A DNA stretch of 64,000 nt, from assembly GCA_024636495.1 (NCBI GenBank), contig JAGXGZ010000076.1:85529-149528 (forward strand), in the 5' to 3' direction. Position numbers and translations under genes: made by a program. Positions 18,241-26,908 of this stretch are shown piece by piece. Below the pieces are notes generated by a model that did not search any database, was not told where the DNA came from, and saw only the letters and a program-made list of their open reading frames with translations. This DNA comes from Roseobacter sp. GTDB lineage: Bacteria; Pseudomonadota; Alphaproteobacteria; Rhodobacterales; Rhodobacteraceae. Every line of letters starts with the position of its first letter. Within the stretch, counting starts at the first letter, position 1.

Positions 18241-19272
18241 ATGATCGATGCACCTTATACAATCGACTCATCGTTGGCCGATTTACGCAGAGACGACTGG
18301 CTGCAGGCCGTTTCTGAAGTTGTCGCGGGAAACGGCTTTTTTCAGAAACTGAGCGAAAAGCACCACGCCTTTTTCATCAAGCGCAAGCCGACGTTGTTGG
18401 TGAGCTTCGAGACAATAAATGGCATACGCGCCCTGTCCGAAAAATCACACCCCATTGGTTGGGAGATGGTGCGCAATAACGACTGGTCCCATCTTTGCAT
18501 TGCCAGCCAAGGTGACACCTGGTTCCGCGATCCAGCAGTTTACGCCTGTTTTGACCAACTGATCGACGGCGGGTTTTTTGACGAATTTGAAACTGTTCTC
18601 TTTTATGGCGCAGGTCCGGCAGGCTATGCCGCCGCAGCCTATTCTGTGTCTTCCCCCGGCGCGCAGGTGGTTGTCATTCAGCCGCAGGCAACGCTGGATC
18701 CACGGGTCACGGAATGGGATGACCGTTTTGTCGAAATGCGGCGCACCGACTTCACATCGCGCTTTGGCTATGCCCCCGACATGTTGGATGCGGCGCATGA
18801 GGCCTTTGTCATTTACGACCCTAAAGTCGTGTTAGATGCGATGCACGCCAGTCTTTTCACCCGGCCAAATGTCACCAAGTTGCGGATGCGGCACATGGGG
18901 GTCGCTTTGCAAAGCACCTTGCTGCAGCTTGATCAGCTTGAGTCGCTGCTTTTGCTTGCCGCCGAAGGTGAATTGAACACCCTGAGCTTTGCCAAGCTTT
19001 TCCGCGCGCGCCGCGACCACCGCAGCTATTTGCAATCGCTGTTGGTGACGTTGGAGGCCGATGACCGTAAGCTGTTGATGCTGAAACTCTGCAATTTTGT
19101 GACCGATCGCATGCAGGCACCCCGCTTTGTCCGCAAAAGACGGCTTTTAAGGGCGGAATTGCAGATGCTTGAAGAACCGAGTGCCGATCAGGAGAATGAG
19201 ACCGACGATGCGTCGAAAGCTGTCGATGCCGTCGAAACCACCGAAGACACGACAAACAAAACCGCCCCCTAG
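18241..19272 (+). CDS. Conserved roseobacter-type protein of unknown function
   Basis: 343 residues from the ATG at 18241, which has GAGG about 9 bases upstream; the frame continues up to 18070 but without support. I do not recognise a catalytic domain. Similar proteins are, as far as I recall, often labelled phosphoadenosine phosphosulfate reductase, but the signature motif of that family is not visible. The middle part, V-L-F-Y-G-A-G-P-A-G-Y-A-A-A-A-Y, looks like a nucleotide- or substrate-binding loop after a beta strand, and a following segment (D-P-R-V-T-E-W-D-D-R-F) is striking. The C-terminal 40 residues are acidic and disordered. It is divergent from the MoxR-like gene. Confidence 0.8.
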   Translation: MIDAPYTIDSSLADLRRDDWLQAVSEVVAGNGFFQKLSEKHHAFFIKRKPTLLVSFETINGIRALSEKSHPIGWEMVRNNDWSHLCIASQGDTWFRDPAVYACFDQLIDGGFFDEFETVLFYGAGPAGYAAAAYSVSSPGAQVVVIQPQATLDPRVTEWDDRFVEMRRTDFTSRFGYAPDMLDAAHEAFVIYDPKVVLDAMHASLFTRPNVTKLRMRHMGVALQSTLLQLDQLESLLLLAAEGELNTLSFAKLFRARRDHRSYLQSLLVTLEADDRKLLMLKLCNFVTDRMQAPRFVRKRRLLRAELQMLEEPSADQENETDDASKAVDAVETTEDTTNKTAP

Positions 19273-19305
19273 CGCCGATAAAGGGCCTGTGCTAGCAGCT
19301 TTGCT

Positions 19306-20346
19306 ATGACACAAACCCTGACGCTTCGACGCCCCGATGATTGGCACCTGCACCTGCGTGACGGCGATATGCTGCGCGCGGTTCTGCCACATACAGCAAC
19401 TCATTTCGCGCGTGCGATAATCATGCCAAACTTGGTGCCTCCGGTGGTCCGGGGGGCTGATGCAGCGGCCTACCGCGAACGTATTTTGGCAGCCCTGCCC
19501 GAGGGTTCAGATTTCACCCCGCTGATGACGCTGTACTTGACCGAAGACACGGACGCCGACGATGTAGCCGCAGCACATGCCAGCGGTTTGATCACAGCCG
19601 TCAAGCTGTACCCCGCTGGTGCCACGACGAATTCGGCCAGCGGTGTGTCGAATTTCGACAAGGTCGCGCCTGTACTGGACAGAATGGCCGACATCGGCTT
19701 GCCCCTGTGCACCCATGGCGAAGTCACCGATCCTGCGGTCGACATATTTGACCGCGAAGCCGTCTTTATCGACCGTGTGATGGACCCGCTGCGCAAACGG
19801 CACGCAGGGCTTAAAATTGTGATGGAGCATATAACGACGGCAGATGCCGTGGATTACGTGCGCACCGCCGATGCGAACCTTGGAGCGACGATCACAACAC
19901 ATCATCTGGTGATCAACCGGAACCATATTTTGGCGGGCGGAATCAAGCCGCATTACTATTGCTTGCCTGTGGCCAAACGCGAAACCCACCGACTGGCCCT
20001 GCGCGCAGCGGCCACAAGCGGCGATGCGCGGTTCTTTCTGGGCACGGATTCGGCACCGCATACGGATGCCAACAAGCTGCTGCCCTGTGGCTGCGCAGGC
20101 TGCTTTACGGCCCCCAACACCATGTCGATCCTTCCCGAAGTCTTCGAGCAAGATGGTGCGTTACAGCACCTTGAGGCGTTCACATCGCTGAATGGGCCTG
20201 CATTTTACGGCCTTCACGCCAATGAAGATACCCTTACCCTGACCAAAACACCCGCTGCCTATCCGGGCCACATCGACACACCCGAGGGTCCGGTGACGGT
20301 CTTTGATCCAATGATGCCCCTGAACTGGAGCGTTTCACGAGATTGA
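19306..20346 (+). CDS. pyrC: Dihydroorotase
   Basis: 346 residues, the typical class II length. The metal-binding H-L-H-L-R-D-G has His14 and His16, and Lys100 in A-V-K-L-Y-P-A-G is the expected carboxylated lysine bridging the two zinc ions. The late motif G-T-D-S-A-P-H-T supplies the catalytic aspartate. It cyclises carbamoyl-aspartate in pyrimidine synthesis. pyrE follows 84 bp downstream on the same strand, so the two steps are probably co-expressed. The dispersed repeat lies in the gap. Confidence 0.97.
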   Translation: MTQTLTLRRPDDWHLHLRDGDMLRAVLPHTATHFARAIIMPNLVPPVVRGADAAAYRERILAALPEGSDFTPLMTLYLTEDTDADDVAAAHASGLITAVKLYPAGATTNSASGVSNFDKVAPVLDRMADIGLPLCTHGEVTDPAVDIFDREAVFIDRVMDPLRKRHAGLKIVMEHITTADAVDYVRTADANLGATITTHHLVINRNHILAGGIKPHYYCLPVAKRETHRLALRAAATSGDARFFLGTDSAPHTDANKLLPCGCAGCFTAPNTMSILPEVFEQDGALQHLEAFTSLNGPAFYGLHANEDTLTLTKTPAAYPGHIDTPEGPVTVFDPMMPLNWSVSRD

Positions 20347-20370
20347 TCGCGTCGTGGCATAGACTTTATG

Positions 20371-20404
20371 CCTTCGGCGAGGATATTTGAGAGCCAGAGA
20401 AGCC
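20371..20404 (+). repeat. Dispersed intergenic repeat, copy 2
   Basis: CCTTCGGCGAGGATATTTG followed by AGAGCCAGAGAAGCC fills most of the pyrC-pyrE gap. This is the fullest plus-strand copy of the element. Confidence 0.75.
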
Positions 20405-20430
20405 AAAGCACACCCAAAAGGACAGACCGC

Positions 20431-21111
20431 ATGATCCCGACCAGCTATCCCGATACGTCTGAAATGGCGCGCCTGACCGCGCGGATGCTGCTTGAGATCA
20501 AGGCCGTGCATTTCAATGCAGCCGAGCCGTTTACCCTTGCCTCTGGCCTGCCAAGCCCGACCTATATCGATTGCCGCAAACTGATCAGCTACCCACGCAT
20601 TCGCGCAACCTTGATGGATTTTTTGACTGTCACCGTGATGCGCGAAGCAGGCTTTGAGGCGTTTGATAACATCGCCGGGGGCGAGACCGCCGGCATTCCG
20701 TTCGCCGCGCTCGTGGCCGAACGGATGGCCCTGCCGATGACCTATGTGCGCAAAAAACCCAAAGGCTATGGCCGCAATGCGCGGATCGAGGGCGAGATGA
20801 CCCCCGGTCAGCGCGTTCTGCTGGTCGAGGATCTGACCACGGATGGCGGATCCAAAATCAGTTTCGTGGATGCGATTCGCGAAGCGGGGGCGACCTGCGC
20901 GCACACGGCGGTGATCTTTTATTACGGGATTTTTCCCCAGACCGAAAAGACGCTTGGCGACCATGGGGTTAGCCTGCATTCGCTGTGCACATGGTGGGAC
21001 GTTCTGGCCGAAGCCAAGGTGCAAAAGGCGTTTGACGAGGCCACTCTGGCAGACGTCGAAGCCTTTTTGAACGCGCCCAAAGAATGGCAAGACGCGCGGA
21101 AAAACTCCTAA
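20431..21111 (+). CDS. pyrE: Orotate phosphoribosyltransferase
   Basis: 226 residues from the ATG at 20431; an upstream in-frame ATG at 20368 would translate through the dispersed repeat and is rejected. The PRPP-binding loop is [12 protein letters not shown] (131-142), and the flexible catalytic loop R-K-K-P-K-G-Y-G-R lies at 107-115. It converts orotate and PRPP to OMP in pyrimidine synthesis and follows pyrC on the same strand. Confidence 0.96.
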   Translation: MIPTSYPDTSEMARLTARMLLEIKAVHFNAAEPFTLASGLPSPTYIDCRKLISYPRIRATLMDFLTVTVMREAGFEAFDNIAGGETAGIPFAALVAERMALPMTYVRKKPKGYGRNARIEGEMTPGQRVLLVEDLTTDGGSKISFVDAIREAGATCAHTAVIFYYGIFPQTEKTLGDHGVSLHSLCTWWDVLAEAKVQKAFDEATLADVEAFLNAPKEWQDARKNS

Positions 21112-21181
21112 AGCCACCACATGATCTGGTGGAACCCCTGTCATTTTTCGCAAAATGCTGTAGAAGTTTATCAGGATAGGG

Positions 21182-21190
21182 TTATCCACA
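21182..21190 (+). promoter_or_regulatory. DnaA box upstream of dnaB
   Basis: TTATCCACA at 21182-21190 is a perfect match to the consensus DnaA box and lies 78 bp before the dnaB ATG. A weaker TTATACA follows at 21192-21198. It suggests control of the replicative helicase gene by DnaA; binding is not shown. Confidence 0.6.
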
Positions 21191-21268
21191 AGTTATACAA
21201 TTTGCAGGTGCCCGGCTGCCTCGGCTAAGTGAAAGTCCGCGGTAAGAATAATTGGGGCTTGAGGGTAC

Positions 21269-22765
21269 ATGAACGAAATTTCCAGCATCAACGCCAACGA
21301 CCTGAAGGTTCAGGCACCAGAGACAATGCCCCATTCCATCGAGGCAGAACAACAGCTTCTGGGCGCGATCCTGACCAATAACGACATCTACGACCGTGTC
21401 GCATCGATCATTGGCCCCAAGCATTTCTACGATCCAGTTCATGCCCGCATTTTCGAGATCGCAAGCGCGCGCATCGCCAAGAACAACCTTGCCTCTCCGG
21501 TCACGCTCAAGGCGTTTATGGAGGATGACGAGGGATTGAAAGAACTCGGCGGTCCTGCCTATCTGGTCCGCCTTGCAGGTGCCGCGATCAGTGCGTTTGC
21601 CGTGCGTGACTATGCCCAAATGATCTATGATCTGGCGATCCGCCGTGATCTGATTCAACTGGGGCGTGATATTTCGGCCAAGGCAGCGCAGGTTGATGTG
21701 TTGTCAGAACCGCGCGAACAAATCGTCGAGGCCGAACAGCAGCTTTATAAACTGGCAGAGCAAGGCCAGACGACCAGTGGATTTCAGAGCTTCCTGAAAG
21801 CTGTCACCGATGCGGTCAATGTCGCAAACGCCGCCTATCAGCGTGATGGCGGCTTGTCAGGTGTGTCTACCGGTTTGATTGATATGGATAAAAAGCTAGG
21901 TGGCCTACACCGCTCTGACCTTTTGATCCTTGCGGGTCGCCCGTCAATGGGCAAGACATCGCTTGCCACCAACATCGCCTTTAACGTCGCCAAGACCTAT
22001 CGCCGTGGCACCTTGCATGACGGTACCGAAGGCGCTGTTGACGGCGGCGTGGTCGGGTTTTTCAGCCTTGAAATGAGCGCCGAACAGCTTGCCGCGCGTA
22101 TCCTGTCAGAAGCCGCGGAAATCCCCAGCCAGCAAATCCGGTCGGGCGACATGACCGAAACCGAATTTCGCCGCTTCGTGGATGCGGCCAAGGCGCTGGA
22201 AGCTTGCCCGCTTTACATCGATGACACGCCTGCCCTGCCGATCAGCCAACTGGCGGCCCGCGCGCGCCGCCTGAAGCGGACGCATGGCTTGGACGTGTTG
22301 ATCATCGACTATTTGCAGCTGGTTCGCGGCACCGGCAAGAACGAGAACCGCGTGAACGAAATCTCGGAAATCACTATGGGTCTCAAGGCGATCGCCAAAG
22401 AGCTGGATATTCCCGTGATCGCCCTGTCGCAGCTGTCGCGTCAGGTCGAAAACCGCGAAGATAAACGCCCGCAACTGTCGGATTTGCGCGAATCCGGGTC
22501 AATCGAACAGGATGCCGATGTAGTCATGTTCGTGTTCCGCGAGGAATACTATAAAGAGCGTGAAAAACCCGGCGACCACGAGTTGGACAAGATGGCGCTG
22601 TGGCAAGAAGAGATGGAGCGCCTGCACGGCCGGGCCGAGGTTGTTATCGGCAAGCAGCGCCATGGGCCCATCGGCACGGTCGATCTTAGCTTTGAGGGGC
22701 GCTATACCCGTTTTGGCAACCTTGTGAAGCCATGGCAAAACGACAGCAACGATCAGGAATTCTAG
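21269..22765 (+). CDS. dnaB: Replicative DNA helicase DnaB
   Basis: 498 residues. The N-terminal helical domain begins about residue 20 (P-H-S-I-E-A-E-Q-Q-L-L-G), and the RecA-like motor carries Walker A G-R-P-S-M-G-K-T-S at 223-231 and Walker B in L-I-I-D-Y-L-Q-L. The arginine-finger and glutamine-switch regions near the end (R-E-S-G-S-I-E-Q-D-A-D) are intact. It unwinds DNA ahead of the replisome. No intein is present. A perfect DnaA box sits in its upstream region, and a perfect 9-bp inverted repeat follows the stop. Confidence 0.97.
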   Translation: MNEISSINANDLKVQAPETMPHSIEAEQQLLGAILTNNDIYDRVASIIGPKHFYDPVHARIFEIASARIAKNNLASPVTLKAFMEDDEGLKELGGPAYLVRLAGAAISAFAVRDYAQMIYDLAIRRDLIQLGRDISAKAAQVDVLSEPREQIVEAEQQLYKLAEQGQTTSGFQSFLKAVTDAVNVANAAYQRDGGLSGVSTGLIDMDKKLGGLHRSDLLILAGRPSMGKTSLATNIAFNVAKTYRRGTLHDGTEGAVDGGVVGFFSLEMSAEQLAARILSEAAEIPSQQIRSGDMTETEFRRFVDAAKALEACPLYIDDTPALPISQLAARARRLKRTHGLDVLIIDYLQLVRGTGKNENRVNEISEITMGLKAIAKELDIPVIALSQLSRQVENREDKRPQLSDLRESGSIEQDADVVMFVFREEYYKEREKPGDHELDKMALWQEEMERLHGRAEVVIGKQRHGPIGTVDLSFEGRYTRFGNLVKPWQNDSNDQEF

Positions 22766-22770
22766 TACAA

Positions 22771-22794
22771 CGCCGGAGGACTACACCTCCGGCG
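22771..22794. terminator. Inverted repeat between convergent genes (probable bidirectional terminator)
   Basis: CGCCGGAGG (22771-22779) and CCTCCGGCG (22786-22794) form a perfect 9-bp stem with loop ACTACA. It stands in the gap between dnaB and the convergent hydrolase gene. There is no T run on either side, so termination strength is uncertain. Confidence 0.55.
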
Positions 22795-22801
22795 AAGATG
22801 C

Positions 22802-24130
22802 TTACTCGGGCGCTTTGACCTCAAAACGCAAGCCTTTGGCGGTGTCCTTGTCGAACCCCTTCCAATAGCTGTGATCTTCCTTGGGCGTGCCGTCCTCGTT
22901 CATCGACCATACCCCGTCGTTGGAGTTTTCGACCAAGTCGAGATACGATGCCATTTCGGCATCCCCCTTGAGGTGTTGATCCATCCAGACGGTCACGAAA
23001 TGCTGCGCAATGTTGTTCATGCGCACCGTGTCCCAGACCTGATCGATGTAATGCGCCGATACGTTGAACCCCAGTTTTTCATCCTCGCGAAAAGATTCCT
23101 CGGGCGCGGGCATTGGGGCGGCGGCATTGTGGCCTGCGTTGTCAAAAGTCAAAAGGCTGCGGTCCACACTGCTGGCGTTTTCCCAGATTGCGCGCACCCC
23201 TTTTTCGTAAAGCGATGTCATATCCTGCGAACCGGCCATGAACAGCATCGGGATCTGAATGCCCTTCAGCCCCTCAGCGTCCCAAAAGCCGGTGTTCATC
23301 CCCCAAGGCCCGATGGCCACCGCCGTCTTGATGCGCGGATCGGGCAAAGCGTTATGGGTGTCGGACCCGGCCTGATGAATGCCAAGCGTCCCATGCGGCG
23401 CGCCCCAGCCATAGCCGACCGATGTTTCGGTAACGCCACCCCCGGCGGTGATCACCGCGCCGTAGCCGCCCATGGAATATCCAACGATGCCTGCGGTTTC
23501 CGCGTCGACCAGACCATTCAGAAAGGATCCCTCGTCTTCTGACAGACGCGCCATTTCATCCAGAACGAAAAGCTGGTCCAGTGACCGGTTTACCAGTGTC
23601 GACCCAAAAGCTGCCTGCGTCCGATAGGTCGAATCCGTATGATCAATCGATGCCACGACATACCCCTTCGACGCGATATTCTCGGCCAGGTGTGACATCA
23701 GAAAACGGTTGCCGGGATAGCCATGCGAGACGATCACCAGCGGATAAGCGGCCCCCGTTGCCGGATCTGCATCGCGCATCGCCTGACCGTTCAGGGTCAC
23801 TTGGGTAGTTGCATCGCGCAAAAACGCCGTGATCGCGGTATTACCCGTTGCCCCATCGGCGGCAGGGTACCAGACTTCGACGGTCAACGGCCTATCATAG
23901 GTGGGCAGCGTTTCCGGCTTGGGTGCTTCAGCATCAATGGACAGAATATCAATCTGCCCCTCATGCACCAATTCGATCTGGCGCACCCCCACTGGCATTT
24001 CGCCATAAGCGGCCCTTTCAGGCGCATTGGGCAATTGCGCATCAATCCGGTTTTCCGCGAAAACCACTGACGCGGCAAAGCCCGCGATAACGGCAAACAT
24101 CGGCGTTAAGATACGTCTTTGGGTCAACAT
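22802..24130 (-). CDS. Secreted alpha/beta hydrolase (dienelactone hydrolase/PAF-acetylhydrolase-like)
   Basis: 442 residues with an N-terminal signal peptide (about 1-25, V-V-F-A). The oxyanion motif H-G-Y-P-G is at 136-140 and the nucleophile elbow G-Y-S-M-G-G places the catalytic serine at 219. A late H-N-A-A-A motif after a D-N-A-G-H segment is a good candidate for the catalytic histidine. The layout fits periplasmic serine hydrolases acting on esters or lipids; substrate unknown. The gene stands alone: it converges with dnaB and is divergent from the DUF1194 gene. Confidence 0.85.
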   Translation of the reverse strand: MLTQRRILTPMFAVIAGFAASVVFAENRIDAQLPNAPERAAYGEMPVGVRQIELVHEGQIDILSIDAEAPKPETLPTYDRPLTVEVWYPAADGATGNTAITAFLRDATTQVTLNGQAMRDADPATGAAYPLVIVSHGYPGNRFLMSHLAENIASKGYVVASIDHTDSTYRTQAAFGSTLVNRSLDQLFVLDEMARLSEDEGSFLNGLVDAETAGIVGYSMGGYGAVITAGGGVTETSVGYGWGAPHGTLGIHQAGSDTHNALPDPRIKTAVAIGPWGMNTGFWDAEGLKGIQIPMLFMAGSQDMTSLYEKGVRAIWENASSVDRSLLTFDNAGHNAAAPMPAPEESFREDEKLGFNVSAHYIDQVWDTVRMNNIAQHFVTVWMDQHLKGDAEMASYLDLVENSNDGVWSMNEDGTPKEDHSYWKGFDKDTAKGLRFEVKAPE

Positions 24131-24326
24131 CGGTTTTCCTCCCGTTTAATCAGGCACTCTTGGGCACCCTGACTTTTGTCCGGCTCACGCTAGCCTGTTC
24201 GCCAGTTCGTGCAAGCAAAACGAGAATATGTCGTTGCGGTAAATCTTCGTTACTTTCCCACCCGGCGCGCAACACCCCGCAAAAAAGTGAAGTGACAGAA
24301 ACCAGCTTTTCTGTAGCACTGATCCC

Positions 24327-25133
24327 ATGCGTATGATTGTTCTGATCTGGTTTGCCCTTCTGTCAGCCCTGCCCGCCCGTGCACAGGACCTTGAGATCGA
24401 AGTCGATCTTGAGCTGTTTCTGGCCGTCGATGTTTCGCGCTCAATGAATGCTTCAGAATTGGACATCCAAAGGCGCGGATATGCCGCCGCGTTGACCAGC
24501 CCCGATGTGATTAATGCCATTCAAGGCGGCATGTTGGGGCGCGTGGCCCTGACCTATGTCGAATGGGCAGGCGACCGCGCCCAGCGTGTGATCGTACCGT
24601 GGACCCTTGTGCGCAACGAAGCCGAGGCGCGGATGGTTGCCAATACGATCACCGCCGTTTTTGACGACAGCCTGCGCCGCACATCGATCAGCGGCGCGAT
24701 TGATTATGCACTGCGCGCCTTTGACGGGAATGGCTATCAGGGCCTGCGCCGCGTCATCGACATTTCCGGCGATGGCCCCAACAACCAAGGCCGCCCCGTG
24801 CTGGACGCCCGCCGCGACGCCTTGGCCAAACGCATCACCATCAACGGCTTGCCCCTGATGACCGAAGATGCGCTAAGCAGCATGTGGGGCATCCCTGACC
24901 TTGACGCCTATTACCAAAACTGCGTGATCGGCGGGGCCGGCGCTTTTATGATCCCTGTCAACGGCTGGCCGCAATTCCCCGACGCCGTGCGCCGCAAACT
25001 GGTGCTGGAGATCGCAGATCTTGTCCCCGAAACCCCTGCACGCATCTTCAAGGCACAAGCCAGCCCGCCCTACGATTGCATGGTCGGTGAAAAGCTTTGG
25101 GAACGAAATCGCGGGTATTTCTCTGAACCCTAG
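24327..25133 (+). CDS. DUF1194 protein, secreted VWA-like
   Basis: 268 residues with a signal peptide (about 1-19, cleaved after A-R-A). The mature protein begins with a von Willebrand A-like fold carrying D-V-S-R-S-M at 35-40, which gives the D-x-S-x-S metal site (Asp35, Ser37, Ser39). The DUF1194 assignment comes from overall pattern and the common roseobacter occurrence. The role is unknown; a periplasmic binding or adhesion task is likely from the fold. No clear ribosome binding site precedes the ATG. Alanine racemase follows 46 bp downstream on the same strand. Confidence 0.85.
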   Translation: MRMIVLIWFALLSALPARAQDLEIEVDLELFLAVDVSRSMNASELDIQRRGYAAALTSPDVINAIQGGMLGRVALTYVEWAGDRAQRVIVPWTLVRNEAEARMVANTITAVFDDSLRRTSISGAIDYALRAFDGNGYQGLRRVIDISGDGPNNQGRPVLDARRDALAKRITINGLPLMTEDALSSMWGIPDLDAYYQNCVIGGAGAFMIPVNGWPQFPDAVRRKLVLEIADLVPETPARIFKAQASPPYDCMVGEKLWERNRGYFSEP

Positions 25134-25179
25134 CCGTTCAGGCGCTTGACGCGGACGCATATCCGGTCAAAACAAAATC

Positions 25180-26214
25180 ATGACAACTGCAACGCTCACC
25201 ATTGATCTGTCGGCAATCGCGGCCAATTGGCATGCGCTTAACCGCTTGACCGAATGCGAAACCGCCGCCGTGGTCAAAGCCGACGCCTACGGCCTTGGCA
25301 TTGACCGTGTAGCGCCGGTACTGGCCTCCGAAGGCGCGCGGGAATTCTTTGTTGCCGTCGCCGAAGAAGGCACAGCCCTGCGCCGCATTCTTGGCCCCGG
25401 CCCCCGGATCAACATCTTCTCGGGCCACATGCCCGGCGACACGGATATGATCAGATCGGCGGACCTGACGCCGATGATCAACTCTGTCGACCAGATGATC
25501 CTGCATGTCGAGGCGATACCAGGCCACCCTTTCGGCATCCAGTTGAACAGCGGTATGAACCGCCTCGGGATGGAGCCTTCTGAGTGGAGCGCGCTGCGCG
25601 AGATCGCTCTGTCACAAGGCCCCAGCATGATCATTTCGCATTTGGCCTGCGCGGACACGCCGGATCATCCGATGAACGCGGCCCAGCTTGCCGTCTTTCG
25701 CGAGATGACAGAAGGGACCGGCTTGCCTTTGTCACTAGGTGCTACTGGCGGCATTTTGATGGGCGATGACTATCACTTTGACCTCACCCGCCCCGGGATC
25801 GGTCTTTATGGCGGCCTGCCTTATGTGGATGCACGTCCTGTCGTCACATTGGATCTTCCCGTCATCCAAACCCGCGAGGTCCCGCAAGGCGGCACCGTCG
25901 GTTATGCCTGCGGCTGGACAGCACAGCGCCCGTCGGTGGTTGCAACCGTATCGGGCGGCTATGCCGATGGGCTGATCCGCGCTTTGGGCAACGGCGCAAC
26001 AGTAACCCACGAGGGTCGCAAAGCCCCCGTCGTTGGCCGTGTCTCGATGGATCTGATCACCGTCGACATCACCGACCTGCCCGAAACACCGGGGCATCTG
26101 CAACTTATCGGACAACACCAATCGGTCGATACCGTCGCAGGTTTCGCCGGAACCATCGGATATGAAATCCTCACCTCACTCGGGGCGCGCTATGATCGTG
26201 TCTACCTGACCTGA
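25180..26214 (+). CDS. alr: Alanine racemase
   Basis: 344 residues, slightly short for the family. The PLP-binding lysine is Lys33 in [10 protein letters not shown], and the second-domain motif G-R-V-S-M-D is intact. It makes D-alanine for the cell wall. The Shine-Dalgarno sequence is weak. A dispersed repeat and a small palindrome follow before the PqiA-like gene. Confidence 0.95.
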   Translation: MTTATLTIDLSAIAANWHALNRLTECETAAVVKADAYGLGIDRVAPVLASEGAREFFVAVAEEGTALRRILGPGPRINIFSGHMPGDTDMIRSADLTPMINSVDQMILHVEAIPGHPFGIQLNSGMNRLGMEPSEWSALREIALSQGPSMIISHLACADTPDHPMNAAQLAVFREMTEGTGLPLSLGATGGILMGDDYHFDLTRPGIGLYGGLPYVDARPVVTLDLPVIQTREVPQGGTVGYACGWTAQRPSVVATVSGGYADGLIRALGNGATVTHEGRKAPVVGRVSMDLITVDITDLPETPGHLQLIGQHQSVDTVAGFAGTIGYEILTSLGARYDRVYLT

Positions 26215-26235
26215 TACGCGCGCTATGCCCCCCCG

Positions 26236-26268
26236 TTCTCTGGCTCTTAAATATCCTCGCCGAAGGCA
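26236..26268 (-). repeat. Dispersed intergenic repeat, copy 3
   Basis: On the plus strand it reads TTCTCTGGCTCTTAAATATC then CTCGCCGAAGGCA, the reverse complement of the copy at 20371. It lies 22 bp after the alr stop. Confidence 0.75.
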
Positions 26269-26270
26269 CC

Positions 26271-26291
26271 GATCTGCGATCAGCAGATCGC
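26271..26291. other. Two overlapping, mutually exclusive palindromes
   Basis: GATCTGC-GATCA-GCAGATC (26271-26289) and GCGATC-AGCA-GATCGC (26276-26291) share bases, so only one stem can form at a time. The site lies between the repeat and the pqiA-like gene. It could be a weak terminator or just sequence symmetry. Confidence 0.35.
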
Positions 26292-26335
26292 GAAATCAAA
26301 TGGCGCGCCAGCGCCGCCTGTCTTAAACACTCCCT

Positions 26336-26809
26336 ATGACACGCGCGTTAAATCTTTTGCTTTTGATCCTCTATCCGGTCGCCTGGACGGCCCCGCTGCT
26401 GCGCGCGGGTCTTTTGCCGTTGTTTGGGCTCACTGAAATCTCGGTGCTCAGCGGTCTGCAATCGCTTTGGTCGTCCGATGTGTTTCTGGCGCTCGTTGTG
26501 ACTGTGTTTGCCCTTTTTGCACCCTACCTCAAGACAATCGGGCTGGCCTTGGTACAGTTTGACCTGCTCAGCCCTCGAGCCTTGCCCGCGCTGCATGTTA
26601 TCGGCAAGCTGGCGATGGCAGATATCTTCTTGATCGCGCTTTATATCACGCTGGCCAAAGGCATCGGCATCGGCAGAATCGAAGTTGCTTGGGGGCTGTA
26701 TCTGTTCACAGGCTGCATCCTCGCATCCCTCTGGATCAGTTGGAAAACGCAACAAACCACAGGGTCGCCCAGCGACTATTCTCAAACTGGAAACAACCAC
26801 AGCCGTTAG
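26336..26809 (+). CDS. Paraquat-inducible protein A-like membrane protein
   Basis: 157 residues with four hydrophobic segments (about 5-27, 47-68, 84-106 and 115-135). It resembles one half of PqiA, the inner-membrane partner of MCE proteins in lipid transport between the membranes. Only the four-helix unit is present: the cysteine motifs of full-length PqiA are missing and no pqiB or pqiC is adjacent. It stands between alr and radA on the same strand. Confidence 0.72.
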   Translation: MTRALNLLLLILYPVAWTAPLLRAGLLPLFGLTEISVLSGLQSLWSSDVFLALVVTVFALFAPYLKTIGLALVQFDLLSPRALPALHVIGKLAMADIFLIALYITLAKGIGIGRIEVAWGLYLFTGCILASLWISWKTQQTTGSPSDYSQTGNNHSR

Positions 26810-26908
26810 CCGCCCCCAAGCCGGGTATTGTGGACTTACCCGCAAAGCCCCGCAAAACAGCTGTCTCTTTTGCTTTGACCTCGCCTGCGCTGTCAGCCAG
26901 AAAGGCGC

